Below the pieces are notes generated by a model. The model saw only the letters and a list, made by a program, of their open reading frames with translations, did no database searches and had not been told where the DNA came from. Source: an uncultured Clostridium sp. (GTDB taxonomy: Bacteria; Bacillota; Clostridia; Lachnospirales; Lachnospiraceae). From it: a stretch of 64,000 nt of DNA. Positions 27,361 through 35,435 of the stretch are shown here, piece after piece (positions within the stretch are counted from its first letter, which is position 1; every line of letters begins with the position of its first letter). A program made the translations under genes and the position numbers. The stretch covers positions 1-64,000 of the forward strand of contig CANRZB010000012.1 of the NCBI GenBank assembly GCA_947644195.1, in the 5' to 3' direction.

Positions 27361-28073
27361 TGCACGTAACCCCCCTGCACCTGATCACTGACGATGATTC
27401 CCTGATTCAGGGTTACCACACGTTTCATCATCTGATCCACGATCTCATTATTATGTGTCACTACCATGACGGTCGCCCCCAGATGATTCATATCTTCTAA
27501 CAACTTCATAATATCCCAGGAATTCTGGGGATCCAGGTTCCCCGTCGGCTCATCCGCTAACAAGACGGAGGGACGGTTGACCATCGCCCTGGCAATTGCC
27601 ACACGCTGCTGCTCTCCGCCGGACAGTTCCCTCGGGTAAGCTGATGCGCGGTCTGCTAACCCCACCAGTTGAAGCATCCCCTTTACATTTTTCTTGATAC
27701 GGTGGTGTTCCACGCCGATAACCCGCTGCGCCAATGCCACATTTTCAAAAATATTTCGGTCATCCAACAGACGGAATTCCTGAAAAACCACACCAATTCT
27801 GCGCCTATAGTAGGGCATGAATTTACGTTTTAGATTTGCCACATCATTGCCGCCCACCAGGATTTTCCCTGACCGGATCGGTATTTCTCCTAATAATGAT
27901 TTAATCAATGTGGATTTGCCGGATCCACTGCTCCCGACAACAAATAAAAAATCTCCTTTATCTACCTGCAGGCTGCAACCCTTGAGTGCTTCTGTCCCTG
28001 TCGAGTATACAACAGATAGATCCGAGATCTGGATCAGCGGCTGATCTGCTGCAATCATCTCATGTTTCCTCAT
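27357..28073 (-). CDS. ftsE: Cell division ATP-binding protein FtsE
   Basis: This 238-residue ABC ATPase has Walker [10 protein letters not shown] (about residues 48-56), the signature LSGGEQQR (about 149-156) and Walker [14 protein letters not shown] (about 170-182). The length and the linked ftsX gene, overlapping by 4 nt, identify it as FtsE rather than a LolD-type or MacB-type ATPase. The RBS AGGAG precedes the ATG by about 10 nt. It is the first gene of the FtsEX/M23 operon. Confidence 0.96.
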   Translation of the reverse strand: MRKHEMIAADQPLIQISDLSVVYSTGTEALKGCSLQVDKGDFLFVVGSSGSGKSTLIKSLLGEIPIRSGKILVGGNDVANLKRKFMPYYRRRIGVVFQEFRLLDDRNIFENVALAQRVIGVEHHRIKKNVKGMLQLVGLADRASAYPRELSGGEQQRVAIARAMVNRPSVLLADEPTGNLDPQNSWDIMKLLEDMNHLGATVMVVTHNNEIVDQMMKRVVTLNQGIIVSDQVQGGYVQ

Positions 28074-28143
28074 GAAACTTTATCTCCTATCCTGATACTA
28101 CGATGTCATTTGTTCTTTCTATTGATTTTCCCAAATCGAAGAA

Positions 28144-29232
28144 TTAAAATTCAAAGTTTTCCATATAGTTCATATATTTCACAACCATCAATGCAATTTT
28201 AAAGGTGATCGCATCGTCAAAGACCCGAAGATCCAAACCAGTTCCCTTTTGCAATTTATCCAGACGATAAACCAGCGTATTTCTATGAATATATAACTGA
28301 CGGGATGTCTCTGAGACATTCAGACTGTTCTCAAAAAATTTATTGATGGTAGCTATCGTCTCTTCATCAAATTCATCGGGTGTATTTTCTCCAAAGATTT
28401 CCTTGATAAACATTTTGCACAACGGCATAGGCAGCTGATAGATCAAACGCCCAATTCCAAGACTACTGTAAGCAATCACATTACGGTCACTGTAGAAAAT
28501 TTTTCCAACATCTAGCGCCATTTTTGCTTCTTTGTAGGAACGGGATACATCCTTAATCTCAGAAACCATGGTTCCATAGGAAACATGAACGGTTGTCATT
28601 GCCTCCGTATTGAGCATATCTACCAGCACCTTGGCAGTCCGCTCCATATCCTCATAAGTCTCCCCCGCCTTCACTTCTTTAACCAGAATAATATTTTTCT
28701 CATCAACCTGCGTAATGAAATCCGTCGTCTTGCCAGCATACAACCCCTTTACGGTCTCCAATGCATTGGCATCTTTCTCATGCTTTGTCTCCACCAGGAA
28801 TACTACACGCTTGACCTGCGCCTCAATATGAAGTTTCTTGGCCCGGTTATAGATATCTACCAGCAACAGATTATCCAGCAGCAAATTTTTGATAAAGTTA
28901 TCCTTATCATACCGTTCCTTATACGCTACCAGCAAATTCTGGATCTGAAATGCCGCTAATTTTCCAACCATATATACATCATCGCTGTCACCCTTGGCAA
29001 GAATCACATATTCCAACTGATGTTCGTCAAATACCTTAAAAAATTGGTTTCCCTGTAAAACCTGGCTATCTGCCTGTGAATCCACGAAATTCATGACAGC
29101 ATTTTCGTACTCTTCCACATGGTCAATCGTTGTTGCCAAGGATTTCCCCTCTGTATCCATCACACAGAGATCGATCCGGGTAATATTTTTCAACCCGTCA
29201 ATCGTCGCCTGTAAAACCTGATTTGATATCAT
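28144..29232 (-). CDS. CdaR/PucR-type transcriptional regulator
   Basis: I start at the ATG at 29232 (362 residues), 7 nt after GGGAGG; a longer frame upstream translates the promoter region and is not credible. The N-terminal part (about residues 1-130) resembles the sugar-diacid recognition (CdaR) domain. A central GGDEF-like fold without the active motif follows, and a PucR-type helix-turn-helix ends the protein (SETSRQLYIHRNTLVYRLDK, about 310-330). Such proteins are usually activators of sugar-acid catabolism genes. No such genes are adjacent, so the regulon is unknown. It has a strong promoter of its own. Confidence 0.9.
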   Translation of the reverse strand: MISNQVLQATIDGLKNITRIDLCVMDTEGKSLATTIDHVEEYENAVMNFVDSQADSQVLQGNQFFKVFDEHQLEYVILAKGDSDDVYMVGKLAAFQIQNLLVAYKERYDKDNFIKNLLLDNLLLVDIYNRAKKLHIEAQVKRVVFLVETKHEKDANALETVKGLYAGKTTDFITQVDEKNIILVKEVKAGETYEDMERTAKVLVDMLNTEAMTTVHVSYGTMVSEIKDVSRSYKEAKMALDVGKIFYSDRNVIAYSSLGIGRLIYQLPMPLCKMFIKEIFGENTPDEFDEETIATINKFFENSLNVSETSRQLYIHRNTLVYRLDKLQKGTGLDLRVFDDAITFKIALMVVKYMNYMENFEF

Positions 29233-29278
29233 TCTAATACCTCCCGATCGTAAACATTTGCCCAATACCCTACTTTGC

Positions 29279-29307
29279 AGTATAACACGGACGAAAAAAA
29301 ATGTAAA
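29279..29307 (-). promoter_or_regulatory. Promoter for the CdaR/PucR-type gene
   Basis: On the minus strand TTTACA and TATACT are separated by 17 bp, which include a run of eight T. The -10 lies about 46 nt upstream of the ATG. Confidence 0.7.
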
Positions 29308-29399
29308 CCAATCCATTTTCCTTGCGTTTCCGGGTATAATATCCCATTTTTTGGACATAGTAAACAGAGAAACAAAAAAACAGAAAGGATGGGTATATT

Positions 29400-29570
29400 A
29401 TGAAAAATCGAACAACTCGTACAGAAAATTGTCACAGAACAGGTGCAAAGCAGGCAAAGACAGATTCTATTTCCGGCGCTTCTGACCACTCCGACCAGGA
29501 TTCTAATACCAGCAAATATGTCGAGAATGAAGATCACAGAAAACGTCAGGATGGGCCAGGAGGAAACTAA
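29400..29570 (+). CDS. Small hydrophilic protein, function unknown
   Basis: A 56-codon frame starts at an ATG with AAAGGATG about 9 nt upstream and ends in TAA. The product is very polar (rich in Ser, Asp, Asn, Lys, Arg and Gln), has no membrane segment and one Cys, and ends in DGPGGN. A TATAAT hexamer lies at 29335-29340 with no clear -35, and a long terminator hairpin follows at 29588-29653, so the unit looks like a genuine transcript. I do not recognise a family. Non-random codon choice and the flanking signals support coding; a non-coding RNA remains possible. Confidence 0.6.
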   Translation: MKNRTTRTENCHRTGAKQAKTDSISGASDHSDQDSNTSKYVENEDHRKRQDGPGGN

Positions 29571-29587
29571 ACGTTTCCCTTCAACCC

Positions 29588-29653
29588 AAAACAGGAATCT
29601 CCAGCAGAATCCCAGTGTTTCTTCCTCTGGTATTCTGTGGAGATTCCTGTTTT
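29588..29653 (+). terminator. Long intrinsic terminator after the small gene
   Basis: AAAACAGGAATCTCCA pairs with TGGAGATTCCTGTTTT, and CAGAAT-CCCAG with CTGG-TATTCTG extends the stem to more than 20 pairs. A T-rich tail follows on the plus strand. Its A-rich other side could also serve the AIM24 gene from the right. Confidence 0.85.
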
Positions 29654-29733
29654 ATATTTCTTTTATTTCAACGCACAGACTTTGCGATGGATACATCGCC
29701 ATACTGCCTGGTAATGATATAATCTCCGTTTAT

Positions 29734-30486
29734 TTATAACGGAGCCATCAATACTCTGCCCGTACCACGGTATACATTAACCAGACCTTCCCCGCTGGCC
29801 GCTGATCCAATCAATGTTTTGGTGGAACGCTCCACCGTAAAACTCAGGCTTTCGCTCCATGCAATCGCAAAATTGCCATCCACTTTTAACTCATCGTTTT
29901 CCAACTGCACTTCAACCAATTCCTCCCGTGGACAGTTACATTCCAGAACGGCGTATCCTGTTCCGGTCAAACAGGAATTAAATAATCCCTCCCCGCCAGC
30001 TACCGCTGAGGATAAATTCTTGCGGGCTACTGTCTTGATATCTACGCTGCCCTCACAGGCAAGAAACAGGCCATCATCAATAACCATCCCATTCCAGGCT
30101 CCCACATCTTCAATTAAAAGATATTTATAAGTCGGCTCCAATACCAAAATTCCATTTCCCATATAACGTGGTTTGATCGCCGTTTCATTCGTAACTTTGG
30201 AAGTAACTAATTTTTTGGCAAAATCACCGATCCCTTTCACATTGGTGGCGCTGCTGACATTTCCTGCCATCCACTGCATAGCCCCCGCCTGAAGGATCAT
30301 TTCATGCTTGTCATCGAGCTGCACCATAACCTGACGTTTGCGGATATTCATCTGAGATGCATAATAATACTGCATGGCAGACCCTAGATTCGTACTCATA
30401 TCATGGTCATACTCAAAAATAGTAATATTGCCTTTCTGCTCCAAAATTTTCCGGTTCGCAGTCTCCTGCATTGTTGTTCTGAACAT
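29734..30486 (-). CDS. AIM24 family protein
   Basis: I start at the ATG at 30486 (250 residues), shortly after GGGAGGA; a 15-residue N-terminal extension is unlikely. The sequence has the AIM24 (TIM-barrel-free beta) pattern: LQAGAMQWMAGNV, YMGNGILVLEPTYKYLLIED, and repeated GEGL-containing strands (AGGEGLFNSCLTGTGYAVLE, ASGEGLVNVYRGTGRVLMAP). Bacterial AIM24 proteins have no settled function. The gene has a strong promoter and is flanked by the terminator at 29588-29653, so it is probably transcribed alone. Confidence 0.88.
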   Translation of the reverse strand: MFRTTMQETANRKILEQKGNITIFEYDHDMSTNLGSAMQYYYASQMNIRKRQVMVQLDDKHEMILQAGAMQWMAGNVSSATNVKGIGDFAKKLVTSKVTNETAIKPRYMGNGILVLEPTYKYLLIEDVGAWNGMVIDDGLFLACEGSVDIKTVARKNLSSAVAGGEGLFNSCLTGTGYAVLECNCPREELVEVQLENDELKVDGNFAIAWSESLSFTVERSTKTLIGSAASGEGLVNVYRGTGRVLMAPL

Positions 30487-30531
30487 AGTAATCCTCCCTC
30501 TTCTTTTTGTAAAAACAAGTTCTTCCATCAA

Positions 30532-30560
30532 AGTATAGCATATTCTATTTCATTGCACAA
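30532..30560 (-). promoter_or_regulatory. Promoter for the AIM24 gene
   Basis: On the minus strand TTGTGC and TATACT are separated by 17 bp, with TGC directly before the -10 (extended -10). It lies about 45 nt upstream of the ATG. Confidence 0.7.
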
Positions 30561-30884
30561 ACGGGTATTTTCCATTGATTAAATAATATATCGTCTGACA
30601 GAATCCTTTCCTCCATGGAGGACAAAACGCTGGACATAGAAAAATTATTTCAGAGAATACCGGGACCAAAAGGACTTTTTCTTCCAACAGAAAATAAAAT
30701 ATGGGGTGTTGGTTAGGATTGTCGGATTCGTCCATGGGGCTACTGGCCCCGGCATCATGATCATAACACAAAATTTTCGTTTTATGTGCAAAAAGGAATC
30801 ATTCGCACTTTTTGGGTTACCGATTGCAGAAAAAGTTCTTTCTATCAATTAGATATCAAGTAAAATCAATCATAAAGGTATCAA
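30561..30884. other. Intergenic stretch without a recognised gene
   Basis: This region between the AIM24 promoter and the DUF1848 stop contains only short frames that lack RBS and family motifs. A small GC-rich hairpin (GGGGC-CAGTA-GCCCC) occurs near 30740-30755. It could hold a decayed gene or a structured RNA; nothing firmer is supported. Confidence 0.4.
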
Positions 30885-31826
30885 TCATAAATCAAAAATG
30901 CTCAATTGCTGCTCTTTCCATGATTTTACTTTTCTCTCTGTGATCTTATCATTTTCGTCTAATTTCCCACACAATAGCGGCGACTCCGGGTCATAGTTCC
31001 TAACATTCTTTATGACACTTTCTACGCTCTCATTTGCATAACAATATTTACAGCCATTTTTACAGGTATGATACGTGCCAATTTCTACGCTCTCCATACA
31101 CCCACACTCTTGACGTTGGTTTCTGTCTTTTCCTACGTTAAGCCTGCATCCAATAATGCCTTTTATTAGGGTTTTATCAATACAACAATTGTGTTCAATG
31201 CCACATGCTTTCAAATCTATGCTCTCAGCACAACTTCCTATCATCATTCGATTGTCTTTTGCTATGGTAGCTATTTCCTTTGCAAACTCCATCCTTGTAT
31301 TTTTATCAGCCTCATAAAAATCTATCATCTCCAAATTTTTCTTATTCTTTGCATAGATATCAACAAAACTTATGACACATTTCTCTGTATAACCATGCAG
31401 TGCTGTTGCAATTTGTTCAAAGGCATTTAAGTGATATTCCGGGGTATATTTCTTAGTAAAAATGATAGGATCATATCTCCATATCACCTTTTTCATTCCT
31501 ATTTTCTCCGATAATTCCTGAAAAACAGGAATCATTTTTTCTTTTTTATCTGGAACGTTACACTCAATCTCTTTTCCATATCCAGTCAGGGTAAACTGAA
31601 AATAGTAATGATAGGGAGCAAGTTCTTCCAATCTGTCCATCATTGGCTTTGGATTCTTTGTCCAAAAAACGATACAATCAACTACTTCTGGCGTGATAGC
31701 AATCTTACTCACCTTATGTACATTCCTTGGATTTCTCACATATACGTATCCTTCTTTGATCCGATGAAAAAACCACTCTGAATAATAATTTGGGATGTCC
31801 GTTCTACGGCTCGCACTTAATATCAT
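30885..31826 (-). CDS. DUF1848 protein (Cys-rich, radical SAM-like)
   Basis: I start at the ATG at 31826 (313 residues), since family members begin MILSASRRTDIP; AAAGGG stands 9 nt upstream. The N-terminal half has ASRRTDIPNYYSEWFFHRI and VFWTKNPKP, diagnostic of DUF1848. The C-terminal third carries a Cys cluster (ECGCMESVEIGTYHTCKNGC, then KYCYAN), which fits an iron-sulfur site. The family is described as related to radical SAM/SPL-type proteins; its reaction is unknown. The gene and its GNAT neighbour are more AT-rich than the flanking genes. Confidence 0.88.
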   Translation of the reverse strand: MILSASRRTDIPNYYSEWFFHRIKEGYVYVRNPRNVHKVSKIAITPEVVDCIVFWTKNPKPMMDRLEELAPYHYYFQFTLTGYGKEIECNVPDKKEKMIPVFQELSEKIGMKKVIWRYDPIIFTKKYTPEYHLNAFEQIATALHGYTEKCVISFVDIYAKNKKNLEMIDFYEADKNTRMEFAKEIATIAKDNRMMIGSCAESIDLKACGIEHNCCIDKTLIKGIIGCRLNVGKDRNQRQECGCMESVEIGTYHTCKNGCKYCYANESVESVIKNVRNYDPESPLLCGKLDENDKITERKVKSWKEQQLSIFDL

Positions 31827-31881
31827 TCTCCTAATCCCTTTCCAATAAAATGACTCTATCATAGATCTAGAATTTATAGCT

Positions 31882-32664
31882 TTACTTATTCATCTCTGAT
31901 ACAGTGTCATTATCTTTTACTGTCATTTCAACCCAAGCCGGTTTGAATCCACTGTTTATCGCATTTCTGACTGACTTCAAGTTACTCCATGCTGCACAAT
32001 AAAATGGGACTTTTCCCTTGGCAAAAGTTTCTAATGCCAATCTACTCGTCAACGCTGAAGCAACGCCTTTTCTTCGATATTCAGGCAAAACATCTACTCC
32101 TATTTGCCACATGGATTCACAATCCGCGGAACATGCCGCCAAACCTATCAATTTTTCATTGTCAAACGCAGCGATTCCCAATACATCCAGTTCTTTTCTC
32201 TTTTCACACAGGGCGTTCTCCCACTCAGGCTTATATAAGTCGACAAAATCATTCTGTTGCAATACACGCAATTCGTAGCCACAATTTCGTTCCACCAAAT
32301 GATTTAAATCCGGCAAAAAATATTCCGCCATAAAACAAATCCTTAATCCGTATTTTTGTAATTCATCATTCAATACATGCATATTAGGTGTTTCAAAACA
32401 ATGTTCCATAGGATATTTATTAATGTACGCCGCAACAATCTCCCTAAATTCCTCATTGATGGACGCTACAATATTATTTCCATACGAAATCAAATTACAG
32501 GCAAGTGGTAATTCCAAATATTTTCTTGCCTGTTCGTTTGTGACAGAGGTAACGATTACATTTTTTTCTTTACAGAAATCGTCTGCCTGACAATTCGCAT
32601 CAATTGCGGACTGTCTCATTGCAATCTGCACTATTTCTTGATTGGTAAAACTCATCTCTTTCAC
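31882..32664 (-). CDS. GNAT-family N-acetyltransferase
   Basis: This 260-residue protein has an N-terminal region of about 120 residues without clear match and a C-terminal GNAT domain. The acetyl-CoA binding motif is visible as DVLPEYRRKGVASALTSRLA (about residues 190-209), preceded by a core strand (KLIGLAACSAD). The acceptor substrate is unknown. The N-terminus (MKEMSFTNQEIVQIAMRQSA) resembles Clostridial GNAT proteins that carry an extra leader domain. It lies 55 nt upstream of DUF1848 and may be co-transcribed with it. Confidence 0.87.
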   Translation of the reverse strand: MKEMSFTNQEIVQIAMRQSAIDANCQADDFCKEKNVIVTSVTNEQARKYLELPLACNLISYGNNIVASINEEFREIVAAYINKYPMEHCFETPNMHVLNDELQKYGLRICFMAEYFLPDLNHLVERNCGYELRVLQQNDFVDLYKPEWENALCEKRKELDVLGIAAFDNEKLIGLAACSADCESMWQIGVDVLPEYRRKGVASALTSRLALETFAKGKVPFYCAAWSNLKSVRNAINSGFKPAWVEMTVKDNDTVSEMNK

Positions 32665-32720
32665 CCTCTTTCTTAAACGCTCTTCCCGCTGTTCCGTTTT
32701 GTGGTATTTAAAACGAAATC

Positions 32721-32764
32721 AAAAGGCTTTACAAATGATAAAAACCATTTACAAAGCCTTTTTT
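32721..32764 (-). terminator. Terminator after rpsI
   Basis: AAAAGGCTTTACAAATG and CATTTACAAAGCCTTTT form a stem of about 17 pairs with one AC/AC mismatch site and an 8-10 nt loop. On the minus strand it is followed by TTTTGATTTCGTTTT, about 50 nt after the rpsI stop. Confidence 0.85.
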
Positions 32765-32812
32765 AGAATACCGCTTGTAGTAACACGGAAATTATGCTGC
32801 TGATACCACAGA

Positions 32813-33205
32813 TTATCTCTTAGAGAACTGAGGTGCTCTACGAGCCTTCTTAAGACCATATTTCTTACGCTCTTTCATACGAGGATCACGCGTTAAGAAT
32901 CCCGCCTTTTTCAGAGTTGGGCGAAAATCCTGATCCACCGTCAATAATGCTCTGGCAATTCCATGACGGATTGCACCTGCCTGTCCGGTAAATCCACCAC
33001 CACGAACAGTAACCTTTACATCGTACTTGTCCGCTGTGCCAGTAGCTTCCATAGGCTGACGTACAATAATCTTTAATGTCTCCAGCCCGAAATACTCATC
33101 CATATCTCTCTTATTAATGGTAACCTTACCAGTACCTGGCATTAAATATACTCTAGCAATGCTGCTTTTTCTTCTACCTGTTCCATAAAATTTTGCGTTT
33201 GCCAC
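32813..33205 (-). CDS. rpsI: 30S ribosomal protein S9
   Basis: I start at the GTG at 33205 (130 residues): GAGGAGG is 7 nt upstream and bacterial S9 proteins begin (M)[12 protein letters not shown]. An ATG 11 codons earlier would lie before the RBS. The whole S9 pattern is present: [45 protein letters not shown], and the conserved basic C-terminal tail ending [16 protein letters not shown] that reaches the ribosomal P-site. It follows rplM by 19 nt in the conserved rplM-rpsI operon. Confidence 0.98.
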   Translation of the reverse strand: MANAKFYGTGRRKSSIARVYLMPGTGKVTINKRDMDEYFGLETLKIIVRQPMEATGTADKYDVKVTVRGGGFTGQAGAIRHGIARALLTVDQDFRPTLKKAGFLTRDPRMKERKKYGLKKARRAPQFSKR

Positions 33206-33224
33206 GACAAATCCTCCTCTCTGA

Positions 33225-33665
33225 CTATGCTCTCTCAATAATATCTAATACTTCTGGTTTCTGAGCTGCCTGCTCATGCTCTGGTCCTGCATATACATGA
33301 AGCTTTTTCAGCATCTGTCTTCCCAGAGGTCCTTTTGGAAGCATACCCTTAACCGCATGTGTAATCACATACTCTGGTTTCTTCGCCAGCATGTCCTTCA
33401 GAGTGGTCTCTTTCATACCACCAACATAATCGGAATGATGATAGTAAATCTTCTGCTCTAACTTCTTCCCTGTCACTTTGATCTTGTCAGCATTTACGAT
33501 GACCACATAATCACCGGTATCAATATGAGGTGTATAGATCGGTTTATTCTTACCTCTTAATACGTTTGCTACCTCTGATGCGAGGCGGCCTAATGTATGT
33601 CCTGTAGCGTCAACTACGTACCATTTTCTTTCAATTGTGGATGGGCTAGCCATATAACTCTTCAT
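33225..33665 (-). CDS. rplM: 50S ribosomal protein L13
   Basis: I start at the ATG at 33665 (146 residues), 7 nt after AGGAGG; the longer upstream frame is leader RNA. Family motifs are complete: [60 protein letters not shown] and [15 protein letters not shown]. It is the first gene of the rplM-rpsI operon, which is driven by a perfect consensus promoter and a leader of about 100 nt. Confidence 0.98.
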   Translation of the reverse strand: MKSYMASPSTIERKWYVVDATGHTLGRLASEVANVLRGKNKPIYTPHIDTGDYVVIVNADKIKVTGKKLEQKIYYHHSDYVGGMKETTLKDMLAKKPEYVITHAVKGMLPKGPLGRQMLKKLHVYAGPEHEQAAQKPEVLDIIERA

Positions 33666-33767
33666 CCCAGTACCTCCTAATCTAAAATCTAAATCGAAGT
33701 CTCTATTTTCAAACCAAGTGCGTCTGAATGCGTTACCGGGGCTTTGGTCAGCTTTCACACGCCACAT
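33666..33767 (-). ncRNA. Probable L13 leader (autoregulatory 5' UTR)
   Basis: The stretch between the promoter at 33774-33802 and the rplM start is about 100 nt long, much longer than needed for a simple leader. L13 leader elements are known in Firmicutes ahead of rplM, where they are thought to let L13 repress its own synthesis. The leader contains GACGCACTTGGTTTGAAAA, a phrase I associate with that element, but I could not align it to the covariance model. A start upstream inside it would only add non-conserved residues to L13. Confidence 0.5.
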
Positions 33768-33773
33768 CTAACG

Positions 33774-33802
33774 ATTATATTACGATTTTTCTCTGCTGTC
33801 AA
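33774..33802 (-). promoter_or_regulatory. Perfect consensus promoter for rplM-rpsI
   Basis: On the minus strand TTGACA and TATAAT are separated by exactly 17 bp: the ideal sigma-A promoter, as expected for a ribosomal protein operon. Confidence 0.9.
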
Positions 33803-33865
33803 GAATATTTTGCCAAAGTGCATACACAAATAGTCCCCAAATAGTCTAAGCCAGCTCATAAACCA

Positions 33866-34888
33866 TTATTCTGCCTTTTTCAGCCACTGAATTGACTGCC
33901 CTTTCTCTAAACGAGATTCTACCGTCAATCGTTCCACTTTCCTATCATCGTCGCTCTCTATCAAATGAATCAGGCTTTCCGCCGCTCTCTTTCCAATCTG
34001 TTCCGTATCCTGATGTACGGTGGTCAATCGCGGTTTCAACTGACCAGCAATCATCAGATCATCATAGCCTGCTACCGAGATATCTTCTCCTATTACTTTT
34101 TCCATATCATGAAGCTGTTCAATCCCCCCCAAAGCTGAAAAATCATCTGGATACAGGATACAGGTGGGCGGATCTGGCAGTTCCATCAACTGTTTTGTAT
34201 ATTTCCGCGCCAACGCCATATTACGGTATTTTGAAGAAATCTGATATTCTTTACGAACAGGAAGTCCATGTTTCTGCATCGTTTCATAATAGCTTTCCAA
34301 TCGCTGCCGGGTCACTGCAGAACTGTCTCCCGATATATATGCAATCTTCGTATGTCCCATGGAAATGATATACTCAATCAAATCCCGCATACCTTCTATA
34401 TTATTGGATACCACAGAAGTACAATTCGTGTAAGAATGATCAATGGAAACGACTGGTACATCACTGTCCACTAATTCCAGAACCTCTTTATTGTCAAAAT
34501 TAATACAGGCAATGACAACTCCATCCAGTCCCCGGTATCGGCAATGTTCTAAATATGTCTTTTTCTTTTGATTGTTCTTATCACAATTTATAAATGTGAT
34601 ATCATATCCACTGGCTTCTGCCGTCACTTTAAAACTGTTCAAAATGTGCGCAAAATAATCATGTGTCAACCCACTCTGCGCTTCATCGACACACAAAACT
34701 CCCAAATTAAAACTACGGTTTAATCGAATTGCCCTCGCATAATATTGCGGAACATATCCCATTTTTTTCGCAACTTCTTTAATGTGCCGCTTTGTCTCCT
34801 CGCTAATATCCTCTTTATCATTTAAAGCCTTGCTTACCGTTGCCACCGACACACCACATAACTTTGCAATTTCTTTAATGGATGCCAT
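33866..34888 (-). CDS. LacI-family transcriptional regulator
   Basis: I start at the ATG at 34888 (340 residues), with GGGGGAG 10 nt upstream; a GTG eight codons earlier precedes this RBS. The N-terminal helix-turn-helix is canonical: IKEIAKLCGVSVATVSKALN (about residues 4-23), followed by a hinge. A LacI-type ligand domain follows (IAYISGDSSAVTRQR, PTCILYPDDFSALGGIEQL, ISVAGYDDLMIA). It should be a sugar-responsive repressor. It is the last of three same-strand genes after the GH42 beta-galactosidase and a small membrane protein, so that enzyme is its likely target. Confidence 0.93.
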   Translation of the reverse strand: MASIKEIAKLCGVSVATVSKALNDKEDISEETKRHIKEVAKKMGYVPQYYARAIRLNRSFNLGVLCVDEAQSGLTHDYFAHILNSFKVTAEASGYDITFINCDKNNQKKKTYLEHCRYRGLDGVVIACINFDNKEVLELVDSDVPVVSIDHSYTNCTSVVSNNIEGMRDLIEYIISMGHTKIAYISGDSSAVTRQRLESYYETMQKHGLPVRKEYQISSKYRNMALARKYTKQLMELPDPPTCILYPDDFSALGGIEQLHDMEKVIGEDISVAGYDDLMIAGQLKPRLTTVHQDTEQIGKRAAESLIHLIESDDDRKVERLTVESRLEKGQSIQWLKKAE

Positions 34889-35026
34889 ATTTTTCTCACT
34901 CCCCCTATACACTTAACGGTTTTCGTGACAAGTATAGCATAGAATATGCATTTGCGCAATATCCATCTTTCGGGACATCAAAAATAGGAATAAATAAAAA
35001 ATGCAGGCAGAAATAATCCTATTTTT

Positions 35027-35404
35027 CTATCGTCCCGGAAACAAAACATAAATCAGATAACACCAGCGCAAAACAGCGCCTGTCATAATCATGCCACCCT
35101 GTAAAAGCAAATCAAACCATTTACGATGAATTCTGGGTTCTCCTGACCTCTCATCCTGTTCTACAATATCAATTTGAAAAGAAGATTTTCGAATTACCCA
35201 AGCATAGGCCGCCAAAATCACAAACCACAGCAAAACCATCCCCACACCGATCACCTGACGCAGGACATCTGTACCAGACGGGTATGATCCTACTTTCCGC
35301 TCTGCTACAGCCAACAAACGATAGGCAAAATAGAGATAGTCTAATGATACATAACCCCAAATGAGGCTGATAGCAGAAAACAAAACCCGTTTCCATCTCT
35401 TCAT
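35027..35404 (-). CDS. Small membrane protein, function unknown
   Basis: This 125-residue protein has three likely membrane helices (about residues 8-29, 49-69 and 99-120) with a basic N-terminus and a short polar loop between the second and third (SFQIDIVEQDERSGEPRIHR). I do not recognise a family. It is encoded 31 nt after the GH42 gene, so it is probably co-transcribed with it. A role in galactoside use is possible only by position. Confidence 0.7.
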   Translation of the reverse strand: MKRWKRVLFSAISLIWGYVSLDYLYFAYRLLAVAERKVGSYPSGTDVLRQVIGVGMVLLWFVILAAYAWVIRKSSFQIDIVEQDERSGEPRIHRKWFDLLLQGGMIMTGAVLRWCYLIYVLFPGR

Positions 35405-35435
35405 GATTCTACCCTCCGATCCCTCTTAACTGGCA

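Noticed and set aside
30645-30848. A 67-codon minus-strand frame in the intergenic stretch.
   Set aside because: No RBS, no family pattern and odd composition; not reported as a gene.
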